From an uncultured Fimbriimonadales bacterium (lineage in GTDB: Bacteria > Armatimonadota > Fimbriimonadia > Fimbriimonadales > GBS-DC), in the NCBI GenBank assembly GCA_937992175.1, contig CALKLF010000008.1:1-64000 (forward strand): a stretch of 64,000 nt of DNA. Direction: 5' to 3'. How positions within the stretch are numbered: the first letter of the stretch is position 1; every line of letters starts with the position of its first letter. This document shows, in pieces, positions 42,456 to 50,409 of the stretch. The notes beneath the pieces were generated by a model. That model was not told the DNA's origin. It did not search any database and saw nothing but the letters and a program-made list of their open reading frames with translations. The position numbers and the translations under genes are program-made.

Positions 42456-42967
42456 TGGAATGGATCGTCGTCAATATCGTCCAGATCGTCCAGAGCCACG
42501 ATGATGAACTCCGTCGGGTTGCGTTTCCATCGTTTGAGCGCGTCGCGAATCAGTTCACACACGCTGAGCAGGGAGTGTCCCTCCAGCGGATTGGCGGCTG
42601 GCTTCCAGCTATGGATATGCAGGCAGCACGCTGTCCAGCCTTTCATCTGGGGCGGGGCGTCCGCCAGTTGGCTGGCGCGATTGGGGTCGAAGCGGGTCTC
42701 GTTATAGAAGACATGGCTCGGCTTCCTGCCGTCGGCGAGGCGCAGGTTGTCGTCGACATAGAACCAGTCGGGCGGCGTCTGCGGGTAGTTCGGCGGCAGC
42801 AGGATCAGCACATCGGTTCGCTCGTAGTTATAGCCGGGCGGCAGCGGGAAGTCCTTGACGACCACCCAGCTGCCGTCTTCATCGTCGTAGTCCGCGCTCT
42901 TGGTCTGCGAGTAGCGCGCTGCCGCGAGCGCGACCTCATACGCAATCCGCTGGAGCCGCGCGTTCAT
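42452..42967 (-). CDS. E2-like (UBC fold) protein, prokaryotic E2 family E type
   Basis: 171 aa. It keeps the hallmark E2 hairpin LPPNYPQTPPDWFYV (about 57-71) after a strand pair, then the active-site region GWTACCLHIHSWKP with C114/C115 and H117/H119, and a final helix SLLSVCELIRDALKRW. This agrees with prokaryotic E2 family E proteins, which are usually encoded with a ubiquitin-like protein, a JAB peptidase and an E1, exactly as here. It would accept the activated modifier as a thioester. It starts 3 bases after the modifier gene and overlaps the JAB-E1 start. Confidence 0.88.
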   Translation of the reverse strand: MNARLQRIAYEVALAAARYSQTKSADYDDEDGSWVVVKDFPLPPGYNYERTDVLILLPPNYPQTPPDWFYVDDNLRLADGRKPSHVFYNETRFDPNRASQLADAPPQMKGWTACCLHIHSWKPAANPLEGHSLLSVCELIRDALKRWKRNPTEFIIVALDDLDDIDDDPFQ

Positions 42968-42970
42968 GGC

Positions 42971-43165
42971 TTAGAACGCCCCATCCTCCCAGCGCGGCAG
43001 TCGCTCGATGGACGGAACCCGCTCCAGAATCTCGTCGGGCGTGGGCAGCGGCGTATCCAGCACCATCGGGTCGTTCTCCGTGTTGGGCAGCACGGGCTTC
43101 AGCGCAATCTCGAACTCCGTATCGTTAATGCGCACCTTCTCCTTGACTGTGGTTGCGTTTGCCAT
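42971..43165 (-). CDS. Small candidate ubiquitin-like modifier (first gene of operon)
   Basis: 64 aa from ATG 43165, behind GGGGG and a TATAAT at 43204. The N-terminal part KEKVRINDTEFEIALKPVL looks like the first beta-hairpin of Multiubiquitin-type domains, and TPDEILERV like the following helix. The rest is short and ends DGAF, with no Gly-Gly. Length is below a full beta-grasp (~75), so it may be a reduced modifier, need processing, or be a companion peptide. Identification as the modifier rests on its position directly before E2 and JAB-E1. Confidence 0.6.
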   Translation of the reverse strand: MANATTVKEKVRINDTEFEIALKPVLPNTENDPMVLDTPLPTPDEILERVPSIERLPRWEDGAF

Positions 43166-43198
43166 CGTGATAGACCCCCAATGTCGTCGGATAATGCA

Positions 43199-43250
43199 AT
43201 TATACCCCAAACGCCCTGGAAAAGTTTCCAGTCTCTCTGCAGGGTATAAT
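43199..43250. promoter_or_regulatory. Divergent promoters of the ubiquitin-like operon and sdhB with a shared palindrome
   Basis: Minus strand TATAAT at 43204-43199 serves the modifier gene; plus strand TATAAT at 43245-43250 serves sdhB. Between them lies CTGGAAA-AG-TTTCCAG (43216-43231), a perfect 7-bp inverted repeat that could bind a dimeric regulator and control both directions. Confidence 0.55.
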
Positions 43251-43272
43251 CCTTATTCGGAGGCGAAACCTT

Positions 43273-44088
43273 ATGCAAAATGGCAACGGCACTATCCGCA
43301 TCATCCGTTTGAAGGTGCGTCGGCAGGATGGACCGAACCAGAAGCCGTACTGGCAAGAGTTCAGCCTGCCCTATCGCCCGAATATGAATGTCGTCTCCTG
43401 CTTGATGGAGATTCAGCGCAACCCCGTCGACAGCAGTGGGCGCGCCGTTTCGCCCCCCGCATGGGAAGCCGCCTGCCTGGAGCAGGTGTGCGGCACATGC
43501 ACGATGGTGGTGAACGGCATGGTTCAGCAATCCTGCGCCGCGCTCATCGATCAGGTGGGCGTGCACAAGGGGGATACTATCGAGGTCGCCTTAGAGCCGA
43601 TGAGCAAGTTCCCCGTTGTGCGCGACCTGATTGTCGATCGCAGTCGGATGTTCGAAGCCCTCAAGAAGCTGCAGGCGTGGGTGCCGATGGACGGCTATCA
43701 CGACTTGGGTCCCGGTCCGCGGGTGGACGACGCGACGCGCGAGTTGCGCTATGCGTTCGCGCGGTGTATGACCTGCGGCTGCTGCATGGAGGCGTGCCCG
43801 CAGTATAACGAGCATTCAGCGTTTATCGGACCCGCCCCGATTGCGCAGGCGAAGTTATTTAACCTGCACTACGCGGGCGCAACGCTGGCAAACGAGCGTC
43901 TAGAGGTGCTGACGGGGCCCGAGGGCATCACGGGCTGCGGCAACGCGCAGAACTGCGTGAAGGTGTGTCCCAAGGGCATCCCGCTCACCCGCGCGATTGC
44001 TGAGCTGCATCGCGACACGACCCTCTATCGCCTGAAGAAGTGGCTGGGGATTATTCCCGATAAACTTGTGGGCGAGGGCGCGGAATAA
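43273..44088 (+). CDS. sdhB: Succinate dehydrogenase/fumarate reductase iron-sulfur subunit SdhB-like
   Basis: 271 aa. N-terminal [2Fe-2S] plant-ferredoxin domain with CLEQVCGTC, then CMTCGCCMEACP and CGNAQNCVKVCPKGIPL for the [4Fe-4S] and [3Fe-4S] clusters. These connect the flavin of SdhA to quinone. No sdhA or sdhC is adjacent: the upstream genes are the ubiquitin-like operon and the downstream gene is surE, so the partner subunits must be elsewhere. GGAGG and TATAAT precede the ATG. The stop overlaps the surE start. Confidence 0.9.
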   Translation: MQNGNGTIRIIRLKVRRQDGPNQKPYWQEFSLPYRPNMNVVSCLMEIQRNPVDSSGRAVSPPAWEAACLEQVCGTCTMVVNGMVQQSCAALIDQVGVHKGDTIEVALEPMSKFPVVRDLIVDRSRMFEALKKLQAWVPMDGYHDLGPGPRVDDATRELRYAFARCMTCGCCMEACPQYNEHSAFIGPAPIAQAKLFNLHYAGATLANERLEVLTGPEGITGCGNAQNCVKVCPKGIPLTRAIAELHRDTTLYRLKKWLGIIPDKLVGEGAE

Positions 44089-44924
44089 TGCGCATCTTAG
44101 TCACGAACGACGATGGCGTGTACGCCGAGGGGATTCGGGTGCTGGCGCAGCGGCTGAAGCCCCTCGGCGAGGTCTTTATTGTTGCGCCCGATCGCCCGCG
44201 CAGCGCGACGGGGCACTCCATCACGCTGCACAAACCCCTGCGCCTGCATCGGATTCACCTTCCTGACGGCTCGATTGCCTACGCCACAAACGGCACGCCG
44301 ACGGACTGCGTAACGCTCGGCGCGCACGCCGTGCTGAACCATCAGGTCGACCTCGTGGTGTCGGGCATCAACGCCGGTCCGAACCTCGGCTGGGATTTGA
44401 CCTATTCGGGCACGATAGCGGCGGCGATCGAGGGCGCGATACACGGGATTAACGCGTTTGCGGTCTCGCTGGCGGCGGAGGAGGTGTTGCCGTTAGCCCG
44501 CGCGGAGGCGACGAACGAGCCGTTCCAGAGCGAGCTGCCCCCGATGCACTACGAGACCGCCGCACTCGCCGCGCTGAACATCGCCCGCCTGCTGCGCGAG
44601 CATCCCCTGCCTGAGCATACCTTTCTGAATGTGAATGTGCCGAACCTGCCGATTCATGAGATCAAGGGCTACCAGATTACCGCGCTTGGCAGGCGACAGT
44701 ATGCGGATCGAATCGAGTCGCGCGTCGACCCCGCGGGACGCCCTTACTACTGGCTCAGCGGCAGCCTTGTGGAGGAACGCGACCAGCCGAGCACGGATGT
44801 CTACGCCGTCGCGCACGGCTATGTGTCGATTACCCCCGTGCATCTGGACTTCACGGCGTACAACCTGCTGGAGCCGATGCAGGAGTGGCTGAGTAAGTTG
44901 CGTTTGATTACGGATGGGTGTTAG
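44088..44924 (+). CDS. surE: 5'/3'-nucleotidase SurE
   Basis: 278 aa metal-dependent nucleotidase/exopolyphosphatase. LVTNDDGVYAEGI holds the DD metal ligands at residues 8-9, VAPDRPRSATGHSIT the Ser/Thr site, and VVSGINAGPNLGWDLTYSGTIAAA the Asn ligand region. Slightly longer than the 250-aa norm with an extended C-terminus. TAATG overlap with sdhB indicates co-transcription. The last 4 bases overlap the convergent Rpn gene. Confidence 0.95.
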   Translation: MRILVTNDDGVYAEGIRVLAQRLKPLGEVFIVAPDRPRSATGHSITLHKPLRLHRIHLPDGSIAYATNGTPTDCVTLGAHAVLNHQVDLVVSGINAGPNLGWDLTYSGTIAAAIEGAIHGINAFAVSLAAEEVLPLARAEATNEPFQSELPPMHYETAALAALNIARLLREHPLPEHTFLNVNVPNLPIHEIKGYQITALGRRQYADRIESRVDPAGRPYYWLSGSLVEERDQPSTDVYAVAHGYVSITPVHLDFTAYNLLEPMQEWLSKLRLITDGC

Positions 44925-45943
44925 GCATTTTCGGGCGCGCTGGAAACGATTCGCGCCTGCTCGAGGAACGCTTCCAACGTGGGCACATCCAGCGCGGCGT
45001 CGAAGAGCGTTTCCAAGGCAGGCGCGTCCGAAATCGCCTCAACCAGTGGCTGCGCCGTCTTCGCGGCGTCCCCGAAACGACGGCTCAAGGCGCGTATAAT
45101 CGTTTTTCTGAGGGTTTCCACTTGTCCTTCGGCGCGCCCTTCGGCAAGCCCTTTCTCGCGCCCTTCGGCAAGCCCCTTTTCAATCGCGCGCTTTTCCAGC
45201 CGCGACACGAACGGCGTCTTCCGACGACGCTTATACTCCTCCACCAGCTCGTCTACCTGACGCTCCAAAGTCTCTGGCAGCATAAGTACCCACTCCAGCA
45301 GGCGCAAAATCTGCGCCTGCTGATTATGAGTATACCCGTACTCCATCATCAGCGCAATCAGCCGCTTGCGCGCCTCGAATCGGGCGTCTATGTTCCCCTC
45401 TGTTTCCATCGCCTTTCGAAACGCCAGCAACATCAGCGCAGCAGGGTTTCTACGCTTCGCCTGCTCAGTCAGGTATCGCTCGCCCATCTCCAGCAGCTTC
45501 ACCGTGTGGAACTGGAAGTCGAGGCGCGTGCCTGGCAGTTCGCGCACATAGCGGTCAGGACGCCAGTTCGGGTTCTTGTCGGCGTAAATCACGATACAGA
45601 CGATGTCGGTGCGGAGTTCCAGCCACGCGCGGGCGTAATAGGCGAATACGCGCTCTTCCATCCTGGCTGCAAACTGCGACTGAGCCTCCAGGTGAATGTA
45701 GACGCCGCGCGGTTCGCCGTTTTTGAGCCACACGCGAGCAAGGCGGTCGGGGTAAAGCTTGCCCGTTTCGCTTTGCGGAGAGAGGCGTCGCAGCTCGGCG
45801 TCCACAAACTGGGGTCTGCGCTTCCAGTCAATCATCGCATAGAGTTCATGCAGGATCAACTTGATGAGTTGGCGGAAGAAGACCGTGATAAACTCCTTCC
45901 ATGGGCTGTCGTAGTCTGCGCGCGATTGCTCCCGCGACTCCAT
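44921..45943 (-). CDS. Rpn-family PD-(D/E)XK nuclease/transposase-like protein (second copy)
   Basis: 340 aa, clear paralogue of 12359-13375: the same YDSPWKEFITVFFR start, RVWLKNGEPRGVYIHLEAQ with the ExQ residues, DKNPNWRPDRYVRELPGTRLDFQFHTVKLL, and NPAALMLLAFRKAMET. Its linker is E-K-G-L-A-E-G-R repeats instead of Q-G-L-Q. No inverted repeats or target duplication are seen around either copy, so they do not behave like simple insertion sequences. Converges on surE with a 4-base overlap; divergent from the transhydrogenase gene. Confidence 0.82.
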   Translation of the reverse strand: MESREQSRADYDSPWKEFITVFFRQLIKLILHELYAMIDWKRRPQFVDAELRRLSPQSETGKLYPDRLARVWLKNGEPRGVYIHLEAQSQFAARMEERVFAYYARAWLELRTDIVCIVIYADKNPNWRPDRYVRELPGTRLDFQFHTVKLLEMGERYLTEQAKRRNPAALMLLAFRKAMETEGNIDARFEARKRLIALMMEYGYTHNQQAQILRLLEWVLMLPETLERQVDELVEEYKRRRKTPFVSRLEKRAIEKGLAEGREKGLAEGRAEGQVETLRKTIIRALSRRFGDAAKTAQPLVEAISDAPALETLFDAALDVPTLEAFLEQARIVSSAPENA

Positions 45944-45997
45944 AGCAGGCTAATTCGCACAAGAACAAACTTTCCCTGCCAGAGGATTAGCCACATT

Positions 45998-47437
45998 ATG
46001 GAACAATCCTTCTGTATGCGGCAGGTGGATGTGCTGGTGATTGGCAGTGGGCCCGCGGGGCAGCGCGCGGCGATTCAGGCGGCGAAACTCGGACGCAGCG
46101 TCGCGATTGTCGAGCGACAGACCAGCCTCGGCGGGGTGTGCATCAATACGGGCACAATCCCCAGCAAGGCGCTGCGCGAGGCAATCCTGCAACTCACAGG
46201 CAAACGGGGCGGGCTTTATCACGAAACCAGCACAGGGATCCCCAGCGACCTGACCATTCAAGACTTGGTCGCGCAGTGCCAGCACATCATCCGCACAGAG
46301 CAGGCAGTGATACGCGAGCATCTGCAGAAAAACGGCGTGCAGATGCTCTGGGGCAACGCCTATTTTGAGGACGAATACACCGTGCGCGTGATTCAGCCGA
46401 CGGGGCACGAGGTGGTGCGCGCCGAGGCGATTATTCTGGCGGTCGGCACGGTTCCCGCGCGCCCACCGCATATCCCCTTCGATGACCAGCGGGTGGTGGA
46501 CAGCGACTCGTTCCTGCGTCTGCCGCGCCTCCCAAAGAGCCTGATTATCGTGGGCGGCGGGGTGATTGGCGTGGAGTACGCCTGCATGATGAACCTGCTG
46601 GGCGTGCGCGTGATTCTGGTGGAGGCGCGCCAGCGACTGCTCGATCTTGTGGACACGGAGATCAGCGAGGCGTTGCAGTATCATATGCGCTCGGCGGACA
46701 TCACGCTGCGTCTGGGCGAGCAGGTGAGCCAGGTGCAGATTCTCCCCTGCGGTCTGGTGGAGGCGACTTTGGCAAGCGGCAAGCACCTGCGCGCGGAGGC
46801 GTTGCTCTACTGTATCGGGCGGCAGGGCGCGACTGCCACGCTGGGGCTGGAGAAAATCGGGCTGGAGCCTGACTCGCGCGGACGACTGCAGGTCAACGAG
46901 CGGTTCCAGACGGCAATTCCCCACATTTACGCGGTAGGAGATGTGATTGGCTTCCCCGCGCTGGCAAGCACCTCGATGGAGCAGGGGCGCGTCGCGGCGC
47001 TCCACGCCTGCGGCGAACCCGTTGAACAGAGCTGCCCACTGTTCCCCTACGGAATTTATACTATCCCTGAAATCGCGATGGTGGGCAAGACGGAGGCGCA
47101 GCTCACGGCGGAGGGTGTGCCCTATGAGGCGGGCGTGGCGCACTATCGCGAAACCGCGCGCGGGCAACTGCTCGGCGATACGCACGGCATGCTCAAAATG
47201 CTCATCCACGAGGAGACGCGCGAGATACTCGGGGTTCACGCTATTGGCGCGGGCGCGACGGAGCTAATTCACATCGGGCAGGTGGCGATTGCCTTTCACG
47301 CCACCGTGGACTACTTTCTGAAGGCGATTTTCAACTATCCGACGCTTGCCGAGTGCTACAAAATCGCCGCGCTGAACGGCAGCAATAAGCTCCGCATGCT
47401 GCAGCAGGAGACGAAACTGGAGCGACGAGCAGCGTAG
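45998..47437 (+). CDS. sthA: Soluble pyridine nucleotide transhydrogenase, SthA-like
   Basis: 479 aa flavoprotein disulfide reductase family. GSGPAGQRAAIQAAKLG binds FAD, GGVCINTGTIPSKALREA has a single cysteine where dihydrolipoamide dehydrogenase has CxxxxC, a mark of SthA. NAD motif GGGVIGVEYACMMNLLG and the C-terminal dimer interface with HIGQVAIAF are present. It would equilibrate NADPH and NADH. ATG 45998 is chosen because the longer open frame upstream runs antisense through the Rpn gene. A Si-specific transhydrogenase annotation would be equivalent. Confidence 0.92.
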   Translation: MEQSFCMRQVDVLVIGSGPAGQRAAIQAAKLGRSVAIVERQTSLGGVCINTGTIPSKALREAILQLTGKRGGLYHETSTGIPSDLTIQDLVAQCQHIIRTEQAVIREHLQKNGVQMLWGNAYFEDEYTVRVIQPTGHEVVRAEAIILAVGTVPARPPHIPFDDQRVVDSDSFLRLPRLPKSLIIVGGGVIGVEYACMMNLLGVRVILVEARQRLLDLVDTEISEALQYHMRSADITLRLGEQVSQVQILPCGLVEATLASGKHLRAEALLYCIGRQGATATLGLEKIGLEPDSRGRLQVNERFQTAIPHIYAVGDVIGFPALASTSMEQGRVAALHACGEPVEQSCPLFPYGIYTIPEIAMVGKTEAQLTAEGVPYEAGVAHYRETARGQLLGDTHGMLKMLIHEETREILGVHAIGAGATELIHIGQVAIAFHATVDYFLKAIFNYPTLAECYKIAALNGSNKLRMLQQETKLERRAA

Positions 47438-47496
47438 ACAGGAGTTTCCCCGATGGGGTAGAATCTCTCCCCTCACAGAGGAGAGGAGGACATCCG

Positions 47497-48588
47497 ATGA
47501 AGATTCAGCTCAACCGCAAACAGTTTGATGATGCGTTAGGCGTTGTAGCGGGCGCGGCGGCTGCGCGCGCCTCACTCCCCATTTTGAGCCACCTGTATCT
47601 GGAAGCGCGGGGCGACACTTTGCGCCTGCTGGGTAGCGATCTGGAGCAGTGGGTGGAGTGCCGTATCCCCGCGATTGTCGGCGAGGATGGCGCAACCACG
47701 CTCCCCGCGCGCTTGCTTACCGAGCTCGTCGGCTCGCTGGGCGGCGAGGAAATCAACATCGAATCGGGCGAGCGGCATCAGGCAATTCTGACCAGCGGCG
47801 ACTCGCGCTACCAGTTGCTCGGGTTACCCGCAGAAGAGTACCCCCCTATCCCTGAAATCGAATCGCCCAGCGAACTCGCGCTGCCTGCCAAGCACTTTCT
47901 GGAGATGGTCGGCTCGGTCGAGTTCGCCGTGTCCAAAGAGGAAGCCCGCCAGACGCTTACTGGCATCCGCATGGAGTTCGAGGGTGACACCCTGCGCCTC
48001 GTAGCGACCGACACGCACCGCCTCGCCGTGCGTACCGCGCGCATCGATTCAGGCGCGGGCGAACCCACCAGCGCGATTGTGCCATTGAAGGCAATCCAGC
48101 TCGTGCATAAAATCCCGACCGCCGACACGATTACCCTGCAGCTTGGTATGCATCGCGCCGCGTTCCTCGGCGAGAACGCGGCGGTCTATACCCAGCTTAT
48201 TGAGGGGCAATATCCGAACTACCAGCGCGTGATCCCGCAGGAGTATACGCGTAAGTGGACGCTGATGGCGCAGGACTTTCGGAACGCGCTGCGCCGCGCC
48301 TATCTGGTGGCGCGCAGCAACTCGAATAAGGTGTATCTGCGCACGGACAGCGAGAAACTGGTGATTACCGCGCAGGGCGATGTCGGTGAGGCAACCGAGC
48401 GCGTCGATCTGATTCGCGAGGGCGATGACCTGGAAATCGCCTTCAACGCCCGCTATATCCTCGATGTGCTGGATGTGGTGAAAAGTGAGGGTGTGGTAAT
48501 TGAACTTACCGAAGCGTTGCGACCCGCTGTGTTCAAACCCGCCGAAACGGATGATTATCTGTGTGTGATTATGCCGATGGCGTTGTAG
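47497..48588 (+). CDS. dnaN: DNA polymerase III sliding clamp, beta subunit
   Basis: 363 aa, three clamp domains of about 120 residues each: MKIQLNRKQFDDALGVVAGA, PILSHLYLEA, LVATDTHRLAVR and the C-terminal YLCVIMPMAL that closes the fold and contacts polymerase peptides. It has GGAGAGGAGGA directly before the ATG. dnaA, recF and gyrB are not next to it, so the standard origin cluster is broken up here. Confidence 0.97.
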   Translation: MKIQLNRKQFDDALGVVAGAAAARASLPILSHLYLEARGDTLRLLGSDLEQWVECRIPAIVGEDGATTLPARLLTELVGSLGGEEINIESGERHQAILTSGDSRYQLLGLPAEEYPPIPEIESPSELALPAKHFLEMVGSVEFAVSKEEARQTLTGIRMEFEGDTLRLVATDTHRLAVRTARIDSGAGEPTSAIVPLKAIQLVHKIPTADTITLQLGMHRAAFLGENAAVYTQLIEGQYPNYQRVIPQEYTRKWTLMAQDFRNALRRAYLVARSNSNKVYLRTDSEKLVITAQGDVGEATERVDLIREGDDLEIAFNARYILDVLDVVKSEGVVIELTEALRPAVFKPAETDDYLCVIMPMAL

Positions 48589-48594
48589 CTCAAG

Positions 48595-48629
48595 TCATCC
48601 CCTCTCCCCCAGCGCGGGAGAGGGGAGAG
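48595..48629. repeat. Family C inverted repeat after dnaN (copy C3)
   Basis: CCCCTCTCCCCC-AGCG-CGGGAGAGGGGAG hairpin in the 51-bp space between the convergent dnaN and glycosyltransferase genes. Could terminate both, but lacks a T-run. Confidence 0.75.
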
Positions 48630-48639
48630 TTTGATCACA

Positions 48640-50409
48640 TCACTTTAACTGATACACCTTCACCTGCGGACAGATGTAGAGCAAATCGTGGGGCATCGAC
48701 TCTTTGCGCCCAAGCAGCGGCGGCTCGTTGCGGAAAGTATGCTCCAGCGTGTATCGTTCGTTCACGATTCGCATAAACGCCTGATAGTCGGCGCGTCCGA
48801 TGCGCTGCACATCCCGCTCTTCTAACTCGCTGATTATCAGGTATTCGGGGAGGGTCGCCTGCAGCGCCTCAGTGTTCCATTCGGGCGGCGCAAGCGGGAT
48901 GAGCCGATAGGGCTGAGCGTTTTGCGCGTAGCGGAGCCGATCCTGCCAGCGCAGCTCGCCCGTTTCGGGGAACAGCGGGGGCGTGTAGAACCACGGCACG
49001 GTGGGGAAGCCGATTCGCGTTCCGCTAGGCAGGTTCGTCCTTACCCACTGCGCTGCCTGGTCGCGGGCGTCGGGACGGCGCATACATAGCGCGAGGCTCG
49101 TCGAGCTGAGCAGCTGCCAGAGCAAAGCAGCGAGGGCAAGGATTCTCAAAACGCCCTCACCCCCAACCCCTCTCCCACGGCGTGGAAGAAGGGAGCCAGA
49201 CTCCCCCTCTCCCACGCCGTGGGAGAGGGGGCTGGGGGTTGAGGGCATCTTCGAACCCCTGCCGTAGGCGAGGGGGCTTGGGGGTGAGGGCGTCCACAAT
49301 AACCCCACCCCCATCGCCAGCATCGGGAACAGCGGGAATGTGTAGCGCAGGAAGCGCACCTCTGCCGCGCCAATCAGCAGATAATACGCCAGCGACGCTG
49401 CCAGAATCCCCCAGAGCGCAGGATAACGCCGTGCGTAGAACGCCCATCCCATCAGGCTCGCGACCAGCCCAATCGCTCCGAACCCTGTGCTGAGGTTGGG
49501 GTTAATATGATAGAGCCAACCCAGCCCCGTGTCCGTGAAAATCTCGCCGTGCCCCTGCCCCGCATGGCGCACTTCGTACCAGAAATGGCTCCAGAACCGT
49601 TCCGAATCCGCCCAGATTCCGGGGCAGACGAGCGCGAAGGTCAGCCCCGTGACGCCCGTCGCCGCGAGGCTCCCCAGAGCGCGCCTGCCGAGAGGCTGTG
49701 GGCTCGTCAGCCACAGGCTTACGAGGGGGGCAATCAGCGCCAAGCCTGCGTTGTATTTGGAGCCAGCGGCGCACCCTGCCCAAACCGCGCCCCAGAGCAG
49801 CGTGCGGAGCGGGCGCGGGGAAATCATGAGCGCGACCGCCTGATGAAACGCCAGCGCCACGAAAAAAGTGGTGGGTACATCCACCGTCATGAAATCGCTA
49901 TGCACGACCAACGCGGGCGCAAGCGCGAATACCAACCCTGCGACCATACCTGCCTGTACGCCCGCAACGATTGCCAGCGTGCGCCCAACCACGACCGCCG
50001 CGCCTGCGCCCATCAGCGCGACCTGTAGACGCCCCCACAAGTAAAGCTGCGCCCGCAACTCGGCAACTTGCGCAGGCGACGGGTTTTCGGGTAGCCCGCC
50101 GATGATTCCCGCAGCGCTCAGCCAGTGCAGCCACACGCTCCAGAGGTACATCGGCAGCGTGCCGTAGTTATAGAAGCCCGGCAGGAACTCGCCCGCGTAG
50201 GGGTTAATCGTGAAATAGCTCGCCAGCAGAATCAGCCACTCGTCGGGGTGATAGGAGTAATAACGCTCGGCGTTGGGCAAGCCCCAGCCGATTCCAATCA
50301 GCCGTATGCCCAGCGCAATCCCAAAAACCGCCGTCCATAGCCCGATTGACCGATAGCGTTGCAACGCCCGTTCCCTGCTATTTCGCCGCTTCCACGATTT
50401 TCTGGGCAA
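48640..50409 (-). CDS. Multi-pass membrane glycosyltransferase, GT39/ArnT (PMT_2) type
   Basis: 589 aa with about ten to eleven hydrophobic helices. The first periplasmic loop carries NAERYYSYHPDEWLI, with the Asp/Glu typical of polyprenyl-phosphate-sugar transferases. It should move a sugar from a lipid carrier to protein, lipid or polysaccharide outside the membrane. Residues about 372-420 are a low-complexity insert (PSPPSPLAYGRG, SPLSHGVGEGE) encoded by three family C palindromes, in frame between two helices. The start lies within the last 32 bases of the upstream oxidoreductase gene. Confidence 0.8.
   Translation of the reverse strand: MPRKSWKRRNSRERALQRYRSIGLWTAVFGIALGIRLIGIGWGLPNAERYYSYHPDEWLILLASYFTINPYAGEFLPGFYNYGTLPMYLWSVWLHWLSAAGIIGGLPENPSPAQVAELRAQLYLWGRLQVALMGAGAAVVVGRTLAIVAGVQAGMVAGLVFALAPALVVHSDFMTVDVPTTFFVALAFHQAVALMISPRPLRTLLWGAVWAGCAAGSKYNAGLALIAPLVSLWLTSPQPLGRRALGSLAATGVTGLTFALVCPGIWADSERFWSHFWYEVRHAGQGHGEIFTDTGLGWLYHINPNLSTGFGAIGLVASLMGWAFYARRYPALWGILAASLAYYLLIGAAEVRFLRYTFPLFPMLAMGVGLLWTPSPPSPLAYGRGSKMPSTPSPLSHGVGEGESGSLLPRRGRGVGGEGVLRILALAALLWQLLSSTSLALCMRRPDARDQAAQWVRTNLPSGTRIGFPTVPWFYTPPLFPETGELRWQDRLRYAQNAQPYRLIPLAPPEWNTEALQATLPEYLIISELEERDVQRIGRADYQAFMRIVNERYTLEHTFRNEPPLLGRKESMPHDLLYICPQVKVYQLK
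49153..49292. repeat. Family C inverted repeats inside the glycosyltransferase gene (C4)
   Basis: Three adjoining hairpins: CCCTCTCC-type arms around CACGGCGTGG, CACGCCGTGG and a decayed third, bounded by CCCTCACCCCCA and TGGGGGTGAGGG. The host frame stays open through all three. Confidence 0.85.

Noticed and set aside
44918-45997. Long N-terminal extension of the transhydrogenase
   Set aside because: It is the antisense of the Rpn gene; the conserved flavoprotein starts at ATG 45998.
48595-48629. Family C hairpins as intrinsic terminators
   Set aside because: No T-run follows and the same hairpins lie inside translated genes, so termination is not their general role.
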